From the NCBI GenBank assembly GCA_964555645.1, contig CAZKTA010000003.1, forward strand, positions 62,001-126,000: a stretch of 64,000 nucleotides of DNA, written 5' to 3'. Of the stretch, positions 54,823 to 62,763 are shown one piece after another. The translations under genes and the position numbers were made by a program. Source of the stretch: DTLC01 sp964555645 (lineage in GTDB: Bacteria; Verrucomicrobiota; Verrucomicrobiia; Limisphaerales; DTLC01). The notes below the pieces were generated by a model, which was not told the DNA's origin, did not search any database, and worked only from the letters and a program-made list of their open reading frames with translations. Within the stretch, counting starts at the first letter, position 1; each line of letters starts with the position of its first letter.

Positions 54823-57456
54823 ATGCCTGAGCCGAATCAACCGAACGAATCGCAAACAGCCAGAGCTTCACTATTCGCCACAGGCGAACGAATCCAAAGC
54901 GTTAATGTAGCCGAGGAGATAAAGAACTGTTTCCTCGACTATTCGATGTCGGTGATAATTTCGCGCGCGCTGCCAGATGTGCGTGACGGACTCAAACCGT
55001 CACAGCGGCGCATACTGTATGCAATGCGCGAGCTAGGCGTGCTGCCGAACCGCAAGCATCTTAAGTCCGCACGAATCGTCGGTGAGACAATCGGTAAATA
55101 CCATCCGCATGGTGACCAAGCGGTTTACCCCACACTTGTGCACATGGCACAGCCGTGGTCAATGCGCGAGGTGCTTGTTGATGGCCAGGGTAATTTCGGC
55201 TCCGTTGAAGGCGATCCACCAGCAGCAATGCGATATACCGAGGCGCGCCTTGCGCCGTTGGGCGCGTTGCTCATGGAAGACATGGACAAGGACACTGTGG
55301 ATTTCGTTCCCAACTACGACGAAACCCACATGGAACCAACGGTGTTTCCGGCGGCCTTTCCGAACCTGCTAGTCAACGGCGGCACGGGCATTGCGGTTGG
55401 CATGGCAACCAACATACCGCCGCATAATTTGGGTGAGTTGATTGACGCAATTTGCGCTCAGATTGACAATCCCGACATCACGGTCAACCAACTCATGAAG
55501 TGCGTCAAAGGCCCGGATTTCCCAACCGGCTGCATGATCTGCGGCAAGGAGGGAATCAAAAAGTATTTCACTGATGGCCGTGGCACGTTGAAGGTGCGTG
55601 GTCGGGTTGGGGTTGAACAGCTCAAAGGCGGCAAGGAACAGATTGTCATAACCGAAATACCGTACGGAGTGAACCGCGCGCAACTTGTCGAGCGCATCGC
55701 AGAGTTGGTAAACGACAAGACAATACCCGACATAACCGCAATCCGCGACGAGTCTGACGAAAACACGCGGGTTGTAATCGAGCTAAAACGCGACGCGGTG
55801 CCAAAAGTTGTCATCAACAACCTCTACAAGCACACCGCACTAGAGACAACCTTTGCGGTCAACATGCTTGTGATTGACCATGGCCGGCCTAAGACGCTGG
55901 GCATTAAAGAGCTGATCAACGCGTACATCGAGCACAGACGCGAGGTTGTCATCCGCAGGACGCGATTTGAGCTGCGCAAGGCCGAAGAACGCGCCGAGAT
56001 TCTTGAGGGTTACCTTATTGCGCTGGCCAACCTTGAAGAGTTCATCCGCATTATTCGGCAGTCGGCAAACCGCGAGGAAGCCAAGGTTAAGCTGCTTGCG
56101 TTCGAGTTCAGCCGCGCGCAGGTCCTCAAAATGGGCATCCAAATCCGAAAAGAAGACCGCCTTACACACGGCCGATATTGTTTTAGCGAAGCACAGGCAA
56201 ATGCGATCCTTGACCTGCGGCTCTATCAACTCACAGGGCTGGAAGTCGGCAAGGTTAAAACTGAATACAAAGAGTTGTTGGGCAAAATCGAGGACCTGAT
56301 CGATATCCTCGCAAAAGAGACGCGCGTGCTGGGCATAATCAAAAGCGAACTGCAGACGGTTAAAGAAAAGTATGCAAACCCGCGCCGCACCGAGATTGTG
56401 CCCGACGAAGGCGAGATTGCAATTGAAGACCTTATCGCAAACGAACCGGTCATCATAACCATTACGCACAACGGCCTGATCAAGCGAACAAACATCAATG
56501 CGTACCGCGCCCAACGCCGAGGTGGCAAAGGCGTGATCGGCATGGCCACACGCGAAAGCCCGAACGGCTCGGGTGAACTTGCCGATTTCATCGAGCACCT
56601 GTTCACCGCAAGCACGCACGATTACCTGATGTTTTTCACCAATACGGGCCGCGTGTACGTCGAACGGGTTTATGAAGTGCCTGATATGGGGCGCACTGCA
56701 AAAGGCCGCAGTATAGCGAATTTGCTGGAGCTGAAACCCGAGGAAAAAATTGCCGCGCTCATCCGCATCACGGCAAAAACAAATGCGCAAAAGGAAGATG
56801 TCACATGGGACCAGCCCGGGTTCGTATTTTGCGCAACCGAAAAAGGCATGGTCAAAAAGACCGCCCTATGCGAGTTCGCAAACGTACGTAAGGGAGGAAT
56901 AATAGCCATTAAAATCGAGCCCGGCGACACTCTCATTGACGCAAAACTCACGAACGGCCACGACGAGGTCGTGCTGATCACACGCAACGGGATGAGCATA
57001 CGGTTCTCCGAAGAAGACGTGCGTCCGATGGGCCGGCCGGCGGCAGGCGTACGCGGCATCAAGCTGGCCGGAGGCGACGCAGTGGTTGGCCTTGCAGTTG
57101 TGGTACAAGACGCCACGCTGCTTGTGGCTGGCGAAAATGGCCTGGGCAAACGCACTCCATTTGATGACTATCGGCGCCAGTCGCGCGGTGGTAAAGGCAT
57201 CATCACAATGAAAACCACTGACAAAACCGGCCGTGTTGTGGGTGCGCTTTCGGTTCGTGAAACCGACGAGATCATGCTCATCACTGCGGCAGGTCAAATG
57301 GTGCGGACATTTGTCAAAGACATTCGTCAGGCAGGGCGTAACACCCAGGGCGTCAAGCTCATCAATCTTGATCCCGGTGACAAACTCCAGGCTATTGCAC
57401 CCGTTATAAGTGAGGAAAAAGACGAGACCGAAACTGATGAGCAAGGTACGAAATGA
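54823..57456 (+). CDS. gyrA: DNA gyrase subunit A
   Basis: ATG 54823 gives 877 residues; a TTG two codons earlier is less likely. The catalytic tyrosine lies in AAMRYTEARL near residue 131. The N-terminal breakage-reunion domain is followed by the C-terminal DNA-wrapping beta-pinwheel with the GyrA-box QRRGGKG near 560. In the quinolone-binding region the sequence is HPHGDQAVYP, so the positions equivalent to E. coli Ser83 and Asp87 are Gln99 and Pro103. A short acidic tail ends the protein. Confidence 0.98.
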   Translation: MPEPNQPNESQTARASLFATGERIQSVNVAEEIKNCFLDYSMSVIISRALPDVRDGLKPSQRRILYAMRELGVLPNRKHLKSARIVGETIGKYHPHGDQAVYPTLVHMAQPWSMREVLVDGQGNFGSVEGDPPAAMRYTEARLAPLGALLMEDMDKDTVDFVPNYDETHMEPTVFPAAFPNLLVNGGTGIAVGMATNIPPHNLGELIDAICAQIDNPDITVNQLMKCVKGPDFPTGCMICGKEGIKKYFTDGRGTLKVRGRVGVEQLKGGKEQIVITEIPYGVNRAQLVERIAELVNDKTIPDITAIRDESDENTRVVIELKRDAVPKVVINNLYKHTALETTFAVNMLVIDHGRPKTLGIKELINAYIEHRREVVIRRTRFELRKAEERAEILEGYLIALANLEEFIRIIRQSANREEAKVKLLAFEFSRAQVLKMGIQIRKEDRLTHGRYCFSEAQANAILDLRLYQLTGLEVGKVKTEYKELLGKIEDLIDILAKETRVLGIIKSELQTVKEKYANPRRTEIVPDEGEIAIEDLIANEPVIITITHNGLIKRTNINAYRAQRRGGKGVIGMATRESPNGSGELADFIEHLFTASTHDYLMFFTNTGRVYVERVYEVPDMGRTAKGRSIANLLELKPEEKIAALIRITAKTNAQKEDVTWDQPGFVFCATEKGMVKKTALCEFANVRKGGIIAIKIEPGDTLIDAKLTNGHDEVVLITRNGMSIRFSEEDVRPMGRPAAGVRGIKLAGGDAVVGLAVVVQDATLLVAGENGLGKRTPFDDYRRQSRGGKGIITMKTTDKTGRVVGALSVRETDEIMLITAAGQMVRTFVKDIRQAGRNTQGVKLINLDPGDKLQAIAPVISEEKDETETDEQGTK

Positions 57457-57491
57457 CCTATGCTCCGTCGCACTGCCGAAAGCTGCGTTCC

Positions 57492-58055
57492 TCAACCCAG
57501 AGGCATGAATGGTGTGGCTGGCCGCTCCAAAATATCACTCAAAATGGGGGTGAGTTGATCGGCGCGTTGATGCACCCATTGAAGCGACTCGGGTACCGTC
57601 CATAAACCTGTCGGGGCCGACTCGCACAGAAAGTCCATCCCTGACCGGCGTGCAATCTCACGCAGCCAACGCAATCTAGGTAACTTTCTTTCAAGGGGGT
57701 CATCCGCACCGCCAACAATAGCAATCAACACACCCTCGCGTTTTACCCTTAACCCGACAAACTCATCAAACCAGGCAGCAGCATGCGCCGGGACCTGTTC
57801 CTCGGCGCAAACCGCACATGCAACAATATCAGCTCCAGCAATTGCAATCGCGGGAATGCACCTGACTGCAGGTACGGCCAGCTTGTTAAACTCAACCCAA
57901 TGAAACTGAAACTCGATCTGTGCCCAAAACCGGCCCACAAGCTGGTCGCATACAGCAACGGCACGCGCTCGTGCATGTTCGTCCTGGTAAATTGCCACAA
58001 CCAACCACGTGCTCTTTGGCTGCAACTGGGCGTGCTTGTTTTTAGTCTCGGCCAT
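57492..58055 (-). CDS. Uncharacterised 187-residue protein (verrucomicrobial family)
   Basis: I cannot name a function. The sequence begins after a short lysine/glutamine region with WLVVAIYQDEHARARAVAVCDQLV. FQFHWVEFNKLAVPA and AGADIVACAVCAEEQVPAHAAAWFDEFV follow, and the C-terminus is poorly conserved. The pattern of alternating beta-strands and helices (LVVAIYQD, DIVACAV, GVLIAIVG) suggests a small alpha/beta, perhaps receiver- or Rossmann-like, domain. I recall similar short proteins in Verrucomicrobiota annotated as hypothetical. It is convergent with gyrA. Confidence 0.65.
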   Translation of the reverse strand: MAETKNKHAQLQPKSTWLVVAIYQDEHARARAVAVCDQLVGRFWAQIEFQFHWVEFNKLAVPAVRCIPAIAIAGADIVACAVCAEEQVPAHAAAWFDEFVGLRVKREGVLIAIVGGADDPLERKLPRLRWLREIARRSGMDFLCESAPTGLWTVPESLQWVHQRADQLTPILSDILERPATPFMPLG

Positions 58056-58469
58056 GACACTCGGCTAAAATTGTGTGACCGGCCTGCCTTACCCGAACTT
58101 GGTTCTACGTTTTCGAGACCGCTTTCCGCGTTTTTAATCATACCAATTTCGTTTCAATCATGTGATCCATCAAGCAAAACTTGTTCACAGCCGCCATGCT
58201 TCGACTCGTGCGAACCGAAATCCCAGTCTTTCCGTGGTCAGTCGGCCCATCACCAAAATGGACAGCTTCCAAAGCCACTGCCAATCTCACAATGCAGGTT
58301 CTAAAATACCTACCAAAAAAGCCGGTTCAGCAGCTTAGACAAGCACGGCTGGCCGAAAGCGGCGCATTTGAGAAATCCAAGCAGCTTGAAATCTAATGCA
58401 ACAAGGGCTTTTGTTGTTGCAAAGACACTTGAGCCGACCCAAAATCGTAGCAGCTAATTCAAAGCAATT
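58056..58469. other. 414-bp gap upstream of the GH42 gene
   Basis: A 66-codon open frame (58196-58396, plus strand) matches nothing I recognise and I do not call it. A palindromic element upstream of the GH42 gene is listed separately. Nothing else is apparent. Confidence 0.35.
58397..58421. promoter_or_regulatory. Inverted repeat upstream of GH42 gene
   Basis: TGCAACAA (58397-58404) and TTGTTGCA (58414-58421) are perfect inverted copies around a 9-bp centre, 49 bp before the GH42 start. It could be a LacI-type operator or a leader hairpin. Confidence 0.4.
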
Positions 58470-60539
58470 ATGTATTTCGGCGTTGATTACTACCCTGAGC
58501 AGTGGGTTTACCCATACGCGGGCAGACCTGAAGAACCGGAGGCACACTGGGACCACGACGCCGAGTTGATGGCCGAGGCAGGGATTAACATAGTCCGGAT
58601 GGGCGAGTTTACCTGGGGCCTGTGCGAGCCTGAGGAAGGCAAGTACGAGTTCGACTGGCTGCGCCGTGCGATGGATATAATGGCCAAGGCAGGCATCAAG
58701 ACGATGCTATGCACACCCACAGCAGCGCCCCCAATCTGGCTTGCACAGAAACATCCGGAGATCCTCGCAGTTGACGAACGCGGCCTGGTAAGACGCGAGG
58801 GCACACGACGCGGCATCTGCTTGAACAGCGAGCTTTACTGGGAGGCAGCAAAAAAAATTATCCGCGCAATGGCCCAAGCACTCGGTAACCACCCCGGCCT
58901 TGTCGCATGGCAAATAGACACACCGGTTGGCAGTCACTACAGCGAGGAATCCTTCAACGAAGACACACGCCGTGACTGGCATTGGTGGCTTGAACAGAAA
59001 TACCACACAATCGAGCAGCTCAACAATCTGCTTGGGTTGCGGCACTGGGGGCAGGTTGTCACGGACTGGAAACAAATTACAATGCCGATGCACGCGCCTG
59101 CAGGGCATAACCCAGCTCTGGTGCTTGACTGGCACAGGTTTTGCAGTGACACAATTGTTCAATTTGTCAAAGAACAGGCTGAGCTGTTGCGCGAGCTTAC
59201 CCCCAGATGCCCCGTTACAACAAATCTGCATCCGTTCACATACCGATTCGACCACTTTGACATTGCCGATGTAATTGATTTTGTGTCAGCCGAGAGCAAT
59301 GTCGCTGCCAAGAGCACACCAGCCGAAGTGGCTTGCGAAACTGATATGCTCCGGTCAGCCAAAAAGTCTGACATACGGACACCTGATGGCAGTGTGGGTT
59401 TTTGGGTGATCGAACAGAAGACAGGCGCCGGACAAGAACTAAATGCAATGATTCGCCCTGGTATGCTGCGTTTGCAGGCCTACCAGCTAATTGCGCACGG
59501 CGCAGACGCAATACTTTTCTTGCGGTGGCGCTCACCGCGATTCGGTTCGGAAAAATTCCAGGCTGCAGTGCTTCCGCATCACGTGCGGCGCGACAACCGG
59601 GTGTATCGCGAGTTCGCCCAACTGGGCGAGGAACTGCGCCTGCTCGCGCCCGCTATCAAGGGCACTCGGGTTGCCGCAGAGACATGCATCCTCTTCACGC
59701 ACGACAACGACTGGGCAATGCACCTGACCGGACATCCCAATAAAAACCTTAAACTACGCGAGCACATCCAACTCTTTTACAATGCGCTTCACAGCCGGAA
59801 TATACCCGTCGATTTCGCCAGGCCAACCGATGACCTGTCTCAATACAAAATTGTCTTCACACCCTCGTTGTACTTGCTTGCGGGAGGCGAGGCCGACCGT
59901 TTGAAACTTTATGTCCAAAACGGCGGTGTACTGGTTGCAACCTGTAACACCGGCCTTGTGGATGAACACAATATTGCCCCCGACAACGGCTATCCACATG
60001 ACATGACAGACCTGTTCGGTCTAGAGGTGATCGAGTTCGATCCATTGCCGCCTTCCGAAGAAAACCACATGGTGTTCAAGGGCACTTTCCCGGCTACGCA
60101 CATGCACCCCGCGCGACTCTGGTGCGATATAATCGAGCCTAAGGAATGCGATGTTGTAGCCACGTTTGCCAAGGATTTCTACGCCGGCAGACCTGCTCTT
60201 ACCATCAACAATTTCGGCGATGGCAAGGCAATTTACATCGGCACGGTTAGTCACCAGTACTTTTACGACGATCTGGTTGCATGGCTGCGCCAGATCCGCG
60301 AACTACAAACCTACATGAAAACACCGCCGGCAATCGAAGTGTGTGTTCGAGAAAAAGATGACAGAAAAATATTTTTCTTGCTCAACCACCAAAACGCACC
60401 TGTGCGCATCCAGTTCCAAAAGCCGATGCACGATTTCCTCACGGCAACGGTCCTGGCTGGCAACTACGACATGCCACCGTACGGTGTACTGGTGCTTGAA
60501 GAACGTGCACCGGAAAAAACGCCTGAGCCAGGCGCATAA
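58470..60539 (+). CDS. GH42 beta-galactosidase-family protein lacking the acid/base glutamate
   Basis: The 689-residue protein has the full GH42 architecture: the barrel start YFGVDYYPEQWV, EFTWGLCEPEEGKYEFDWLRRAMD and TPTAAPPIWLAQKHPEIL. A trimerisation domain follows from about 385 and a small beta-domain at the end. The nucleophile is conserved as E315 in GFWVIEQKTG, followed by RPGMLRLQAYQLIAHGADAILFLRWR. The acid/base motif, normally WQIDNE, reads WQIDTPVG (residues 147-154), so the Asn-Glu pair is Thr151-Pro152. No secretion signal is seen, so it would act on imported galactosides, if active at all. Confidence 0.9.
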   Translation: MYFGVDYYPEQWVYPYAGRPEEPEAHWDHDAELMAEAGINIVRMGEFTWGLCEPEEGKYEFDWLRRAMDIMAKAGIKTMLCTPTAAPPIWLAQKHPEILAVDERGLVRREGTRRGICLNSELYWEAAKKIIRAMAQALGNHPGLVAWQIDTPVGSHYSEESFNEDTRRDWHWWLEQKYHTIEQLNNLLGLRHWGQVVTDWKQITMPMHAPAGHNPALVLDWHRFCSDTIVQFVKEQAELLRELTPRCPVTTNLHPFTYRFDHFDIADVIDFVSAESNVAAKSTPAEVACETDMLRSAKKSDIRTPDGSVGFWVIEQKTGAGQELNAMIRPGMLRLQAYQLIAHGADAILFLRWRSPRFGSEKFQAAVLPHHVRRDNRVYREFAQLGEELRLLAPAIKGTRVAAETCILFTHDNDWAMHLTGHPNKNLKLREHIQLFYNALHSRNIPVDFARPTDDLSQYKIVFTPSLYLLAGGEADRLKLYVQNGGVLVATCNTGLVDEHNIAPDNGYPHDMTDLFGLEVIEFDPLPPSEENHMVFKGTFPATHMHPARLWCDIIEPKECDVVATFAKDFYAGRPALTINNFGDGKAIYIGTVSHQYFYDDLVAWLRQIRELQTYMKTPPAIEVCVREKDDRKIFFLLNHQNAPVRIQFQKPMHDFLTATVLAGNYDMPPYGVLVLEERAPEKTPEPGA

Positions 60540-60578
60540 CCGTCGAGCGGCGCACCGACCTGTTTTCTATCGAGTGTA

Positions 60579-60989
60579 ATGCTTGGGTTGCCACCAAAAA
60601 ATCAGCCGCCACAGGGACCACCACGCCGCACGCCGCGTGAAAGCGTTCTTGCAGCGTGGCACGGCTACGACGTTGCAGCGGTGGAAAAAGAACGACCAAC
60701 AACAACGCGGCAGGCTGCTGATCTGGTTCCGGAAGTGCTCAACGGGTTGCGACTCGACAAGCGCAGGCTCGAAGCGGAGGTGGTCCACGCTTGGGACGCA
60801 CTGGTCGACCCTAATGTTGCTTTGCATGCGAAACCTACCGGACTGAAAAACGGCACTTTGTTCGTAACGGTAGATAGCAGCGTGTGGCTTAGTGAAATTG
60901 CAAGGTACCGCGCCAAGGAAATTCTGACTCAGCTCCAAAGCTGTTTCGGCCCCGAACTGGTCAAACGCATTTCTTTCCGTCTCGGCTGA
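60579..60989 (+). CDS. DUF721 protein, DciA-like
   Basis: The 136-residue protein has a Pro/Arg-rich N-terminus (to about residue 25). The DUF721 domain covers about 45-130: VHAWDALVDPNVALHAKPTGLKNGTLFVTVDSSVWLSEIARYRAKEILTQL. DciA proteins load the replicative helicase in bacteria lacking DnaC; this assignment for the individual protein is by family resemblance. It sits 3 kb from gyrA with the GH42 gene between. DUF721 genes commonly neighbour gyrB. Confidence 0.75.
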   Translation: MLGLPPKNQPPQGPPRRTPRESVLAAWHGYDVAAVEKERPTTTRQAADLVPEVLNGLRLDKRRLEAEVVHAWDALVDPNVALHAKPTGLKNGTLFVTVDSSVWLSEIARYRAKEILTQLQSCFGPELVKRISFRLG

Positions 60990-61158
60990 CCCAAGCCCGG
61001 CCCTTGCTTCCACCGCTAACGCAAACAACGCTTTCAGTTGGCGTACTCGATCATTTTCGCCGGCCTCCAGCAGGTCCGGTCACTGCACATTTTTCAATCC
61101 AATTTGCAAAACGATCAGGTTCACTTTCATCATACCAAACGCTAAATTAATCACACAT

Positions 61159-62742
61159 ATGGCTGTGCAGTCCAAAAGCAAAATTGCTGCGTGCGCAGTT
61201 GCACTTGGGGTTTTCAAGTTGCTCTTTGGGACACCAACCATTGCCTCCACAAATAAGACAGAGATAAAGCCTGACATCAAAACCGCAGGCCCTTGGGCAC
61301 AATGTGAACAAATCCTTGCGCGAATTGTGCAACCGACCTTCCCAAATCGCAGATTCAATCTGCCGGATTTCGGCGCAGTCGGCGACGGCAAAACAGATTG
61401 TACCAGTGCATTTTGCAATGCAATAGCCAAGTGCGCTAAGTCCGGTGGTGGCCGCGTAATTGTCCCTGCCGGCAAATATTTTACTGGCCCGATTCACCTC
61501 AGGAGCAACGTTGAACTGCATCTGCAAGACGGTGCAGAGGTGATCTTCAACGACAAACCCGCGGCGTACTTGCCACCTGTATTTGTGCGTGTAGGTGGCA
61601 TCGAGCTTTATAATTATTCGCCCCTGGTTTACGCACATAGCTGCACGAATATTGCCATCACTGGCCCCGGCCGGCTCAATGGTAACGCAACAAATTGGTG
61701 GACTTGGAAAGGCCGTGAAACCAGGGACTTCTTCAAAATGGCAGCCGAAGGTGTAGCGGTCGGAAAACGTGTGTTTGGCACCCCCGAAGCTGCGATCCGT
61801 CCAAGCTTTGTGTGCTTTGTGGCTTGCACGAACGTATTGCTCGAAGACTTCAGTGTTGGCAGCGGACCAAATTGGACGATCCACCCTGTTTACTGTGAAA
61901 ATATAACAGTGCGTCGGCTGACAGTCTCGACCTACGGACCAAATAATGATGGCTTTGACATTGACTCGTGCAAAGACGTTTTGATCGAGCATTGCTTATT
62001 CGACACCGGCGACGACTGCGTGGTGCTGAAATCAGGTTACAATGAGGATGGCTGGCGTGTAGCCAGACCAACCGAAAATGTAATTGTCCGCAACTGCACT
62101 TTCAAACGCGGGCACGGCGGGGTAGTCATCGGCAGCGAAATGTCCGGTGACGTGCGGAACGTGTTTGCATACGATTGCACGTTCGAAGATACCGACCGAG
62201 CCATTCGCATAAAATCAACTCGTGGCAGAGGCGGTGTAGTAGAAAACATCTTTGCACGTAATTTCACTGCCAAGAACATGAAGCGCGAGCTTGTGATTTT
62301 GAACATGGACTACGGGTCGGGCAATTCCGCCAGCAATGCCGGTAAACCACCCGTGTACCGGAATATGCAGTTTGAAAATTTCGTTTGTACAGGTGCGCCT
62401 GTCGCAATCTTGATTCGCGGTCTGGCAGACTCACCTATCCAACATATTCGCTTTGTCAACTTCATGGTAACTTCCACAAGCGGAGTCGTAGCTCGCCACG
62501 CCATGAACCTGACATTTGATCGTCTCCAACTTGCTTGCACAAAAAGTCCAATGTTTGACCTAACCGAAACCAGCGAAATAACAATCCACAAATCACATTC
62601 GCCTCCGGGTACTGAAGTGTTCCTAAGGCTCAGCGGACAAAACTCGCGCAACGTGCAAATCAACTCGTGCGACCTCGCCCAAGCAAAGACAAAGCTTGTT
62701 GTTGCTGAGGGCGCAAGCCCAGATGCAGTCACCTTCAGATAA
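61159..62742 (+). CDS. GH28 polygalacturonase-family glycoside hydrolase (second copy)
   Basis: The 527-residue protein has a signal peptide (AACAVALGVFKLLFGTPTIAS). The beta-helix starts FNLPDFGAVGDGKTD near residue 70. The catalytic set is PNNDGFDIDSC, GDDCVVLKSG, RGHGGVVIGSEMSGDVRN and RAIRIKSTRGRGG. The NND variant is common in exo-acting and rhamnogalacturonan-type members, so exo-polygalacturonase action is likely but not certain. A roughly 60-residue insertion (residues 165-220, NATNWWTWKGRETRDF) is unlike the first copy. It precedes an MFS transporter by 21 bp, suggesting an operon. Confidence 0.93.
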   Translation: MAVQSKSKIAACAVALGVFKLLFGTPTIASTNKTEIKPDIKTAGPWAQCEQILARIVQPTFPNRRFNLPDFGAVGDGKTDCTSAFCNAIAKCAKSGGGRVIVPAGKYFTGPIHLRSNVELHLQDGAEVIFNDKPAAYLPPVFVRVGGIELYNYSPLVYAHSCTNIAITGPGRLNGNATNWWTWKGRETRDFFKMAAEGVAVGKRVFGTPEAAIRPSFVCFVACTNVLLEDFSVGSGPNWTIHPVYCENITVRRLTVSTYGPNNDGFDIDSCKDVLIEHCLFDTGDDCVVLKSGYNEDGWRVARPTENVIVRNCTFKRGHGGVVIGSEMSGDVRNVFAYDCTFEDTDRAIRIKSTRGRGGVVENIFARNFTAKNMKRELVILNMDYGSGNSASNAGKPPVYRNMQFENFVCTGAPVAILIRGLADSPIQHIRFVNFMVTSTSGVVARHAMNLTFDRLQLACTKSPMFDLTETSEITIHKSHSPPGTEVFLRLSGQNSRNVQINSCDLAQAKTKLVVAEGASPDAVTFR

Positions 62743-62763
62743 TTCGACTTCTACCGACCAGCC

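Noticed and set aside
58196..58396. 66-codon open frame upstream of the GH42 gene
   Set aside because: No recognisable family, no ribosome-binding site that I can see, and the composition gives no support.
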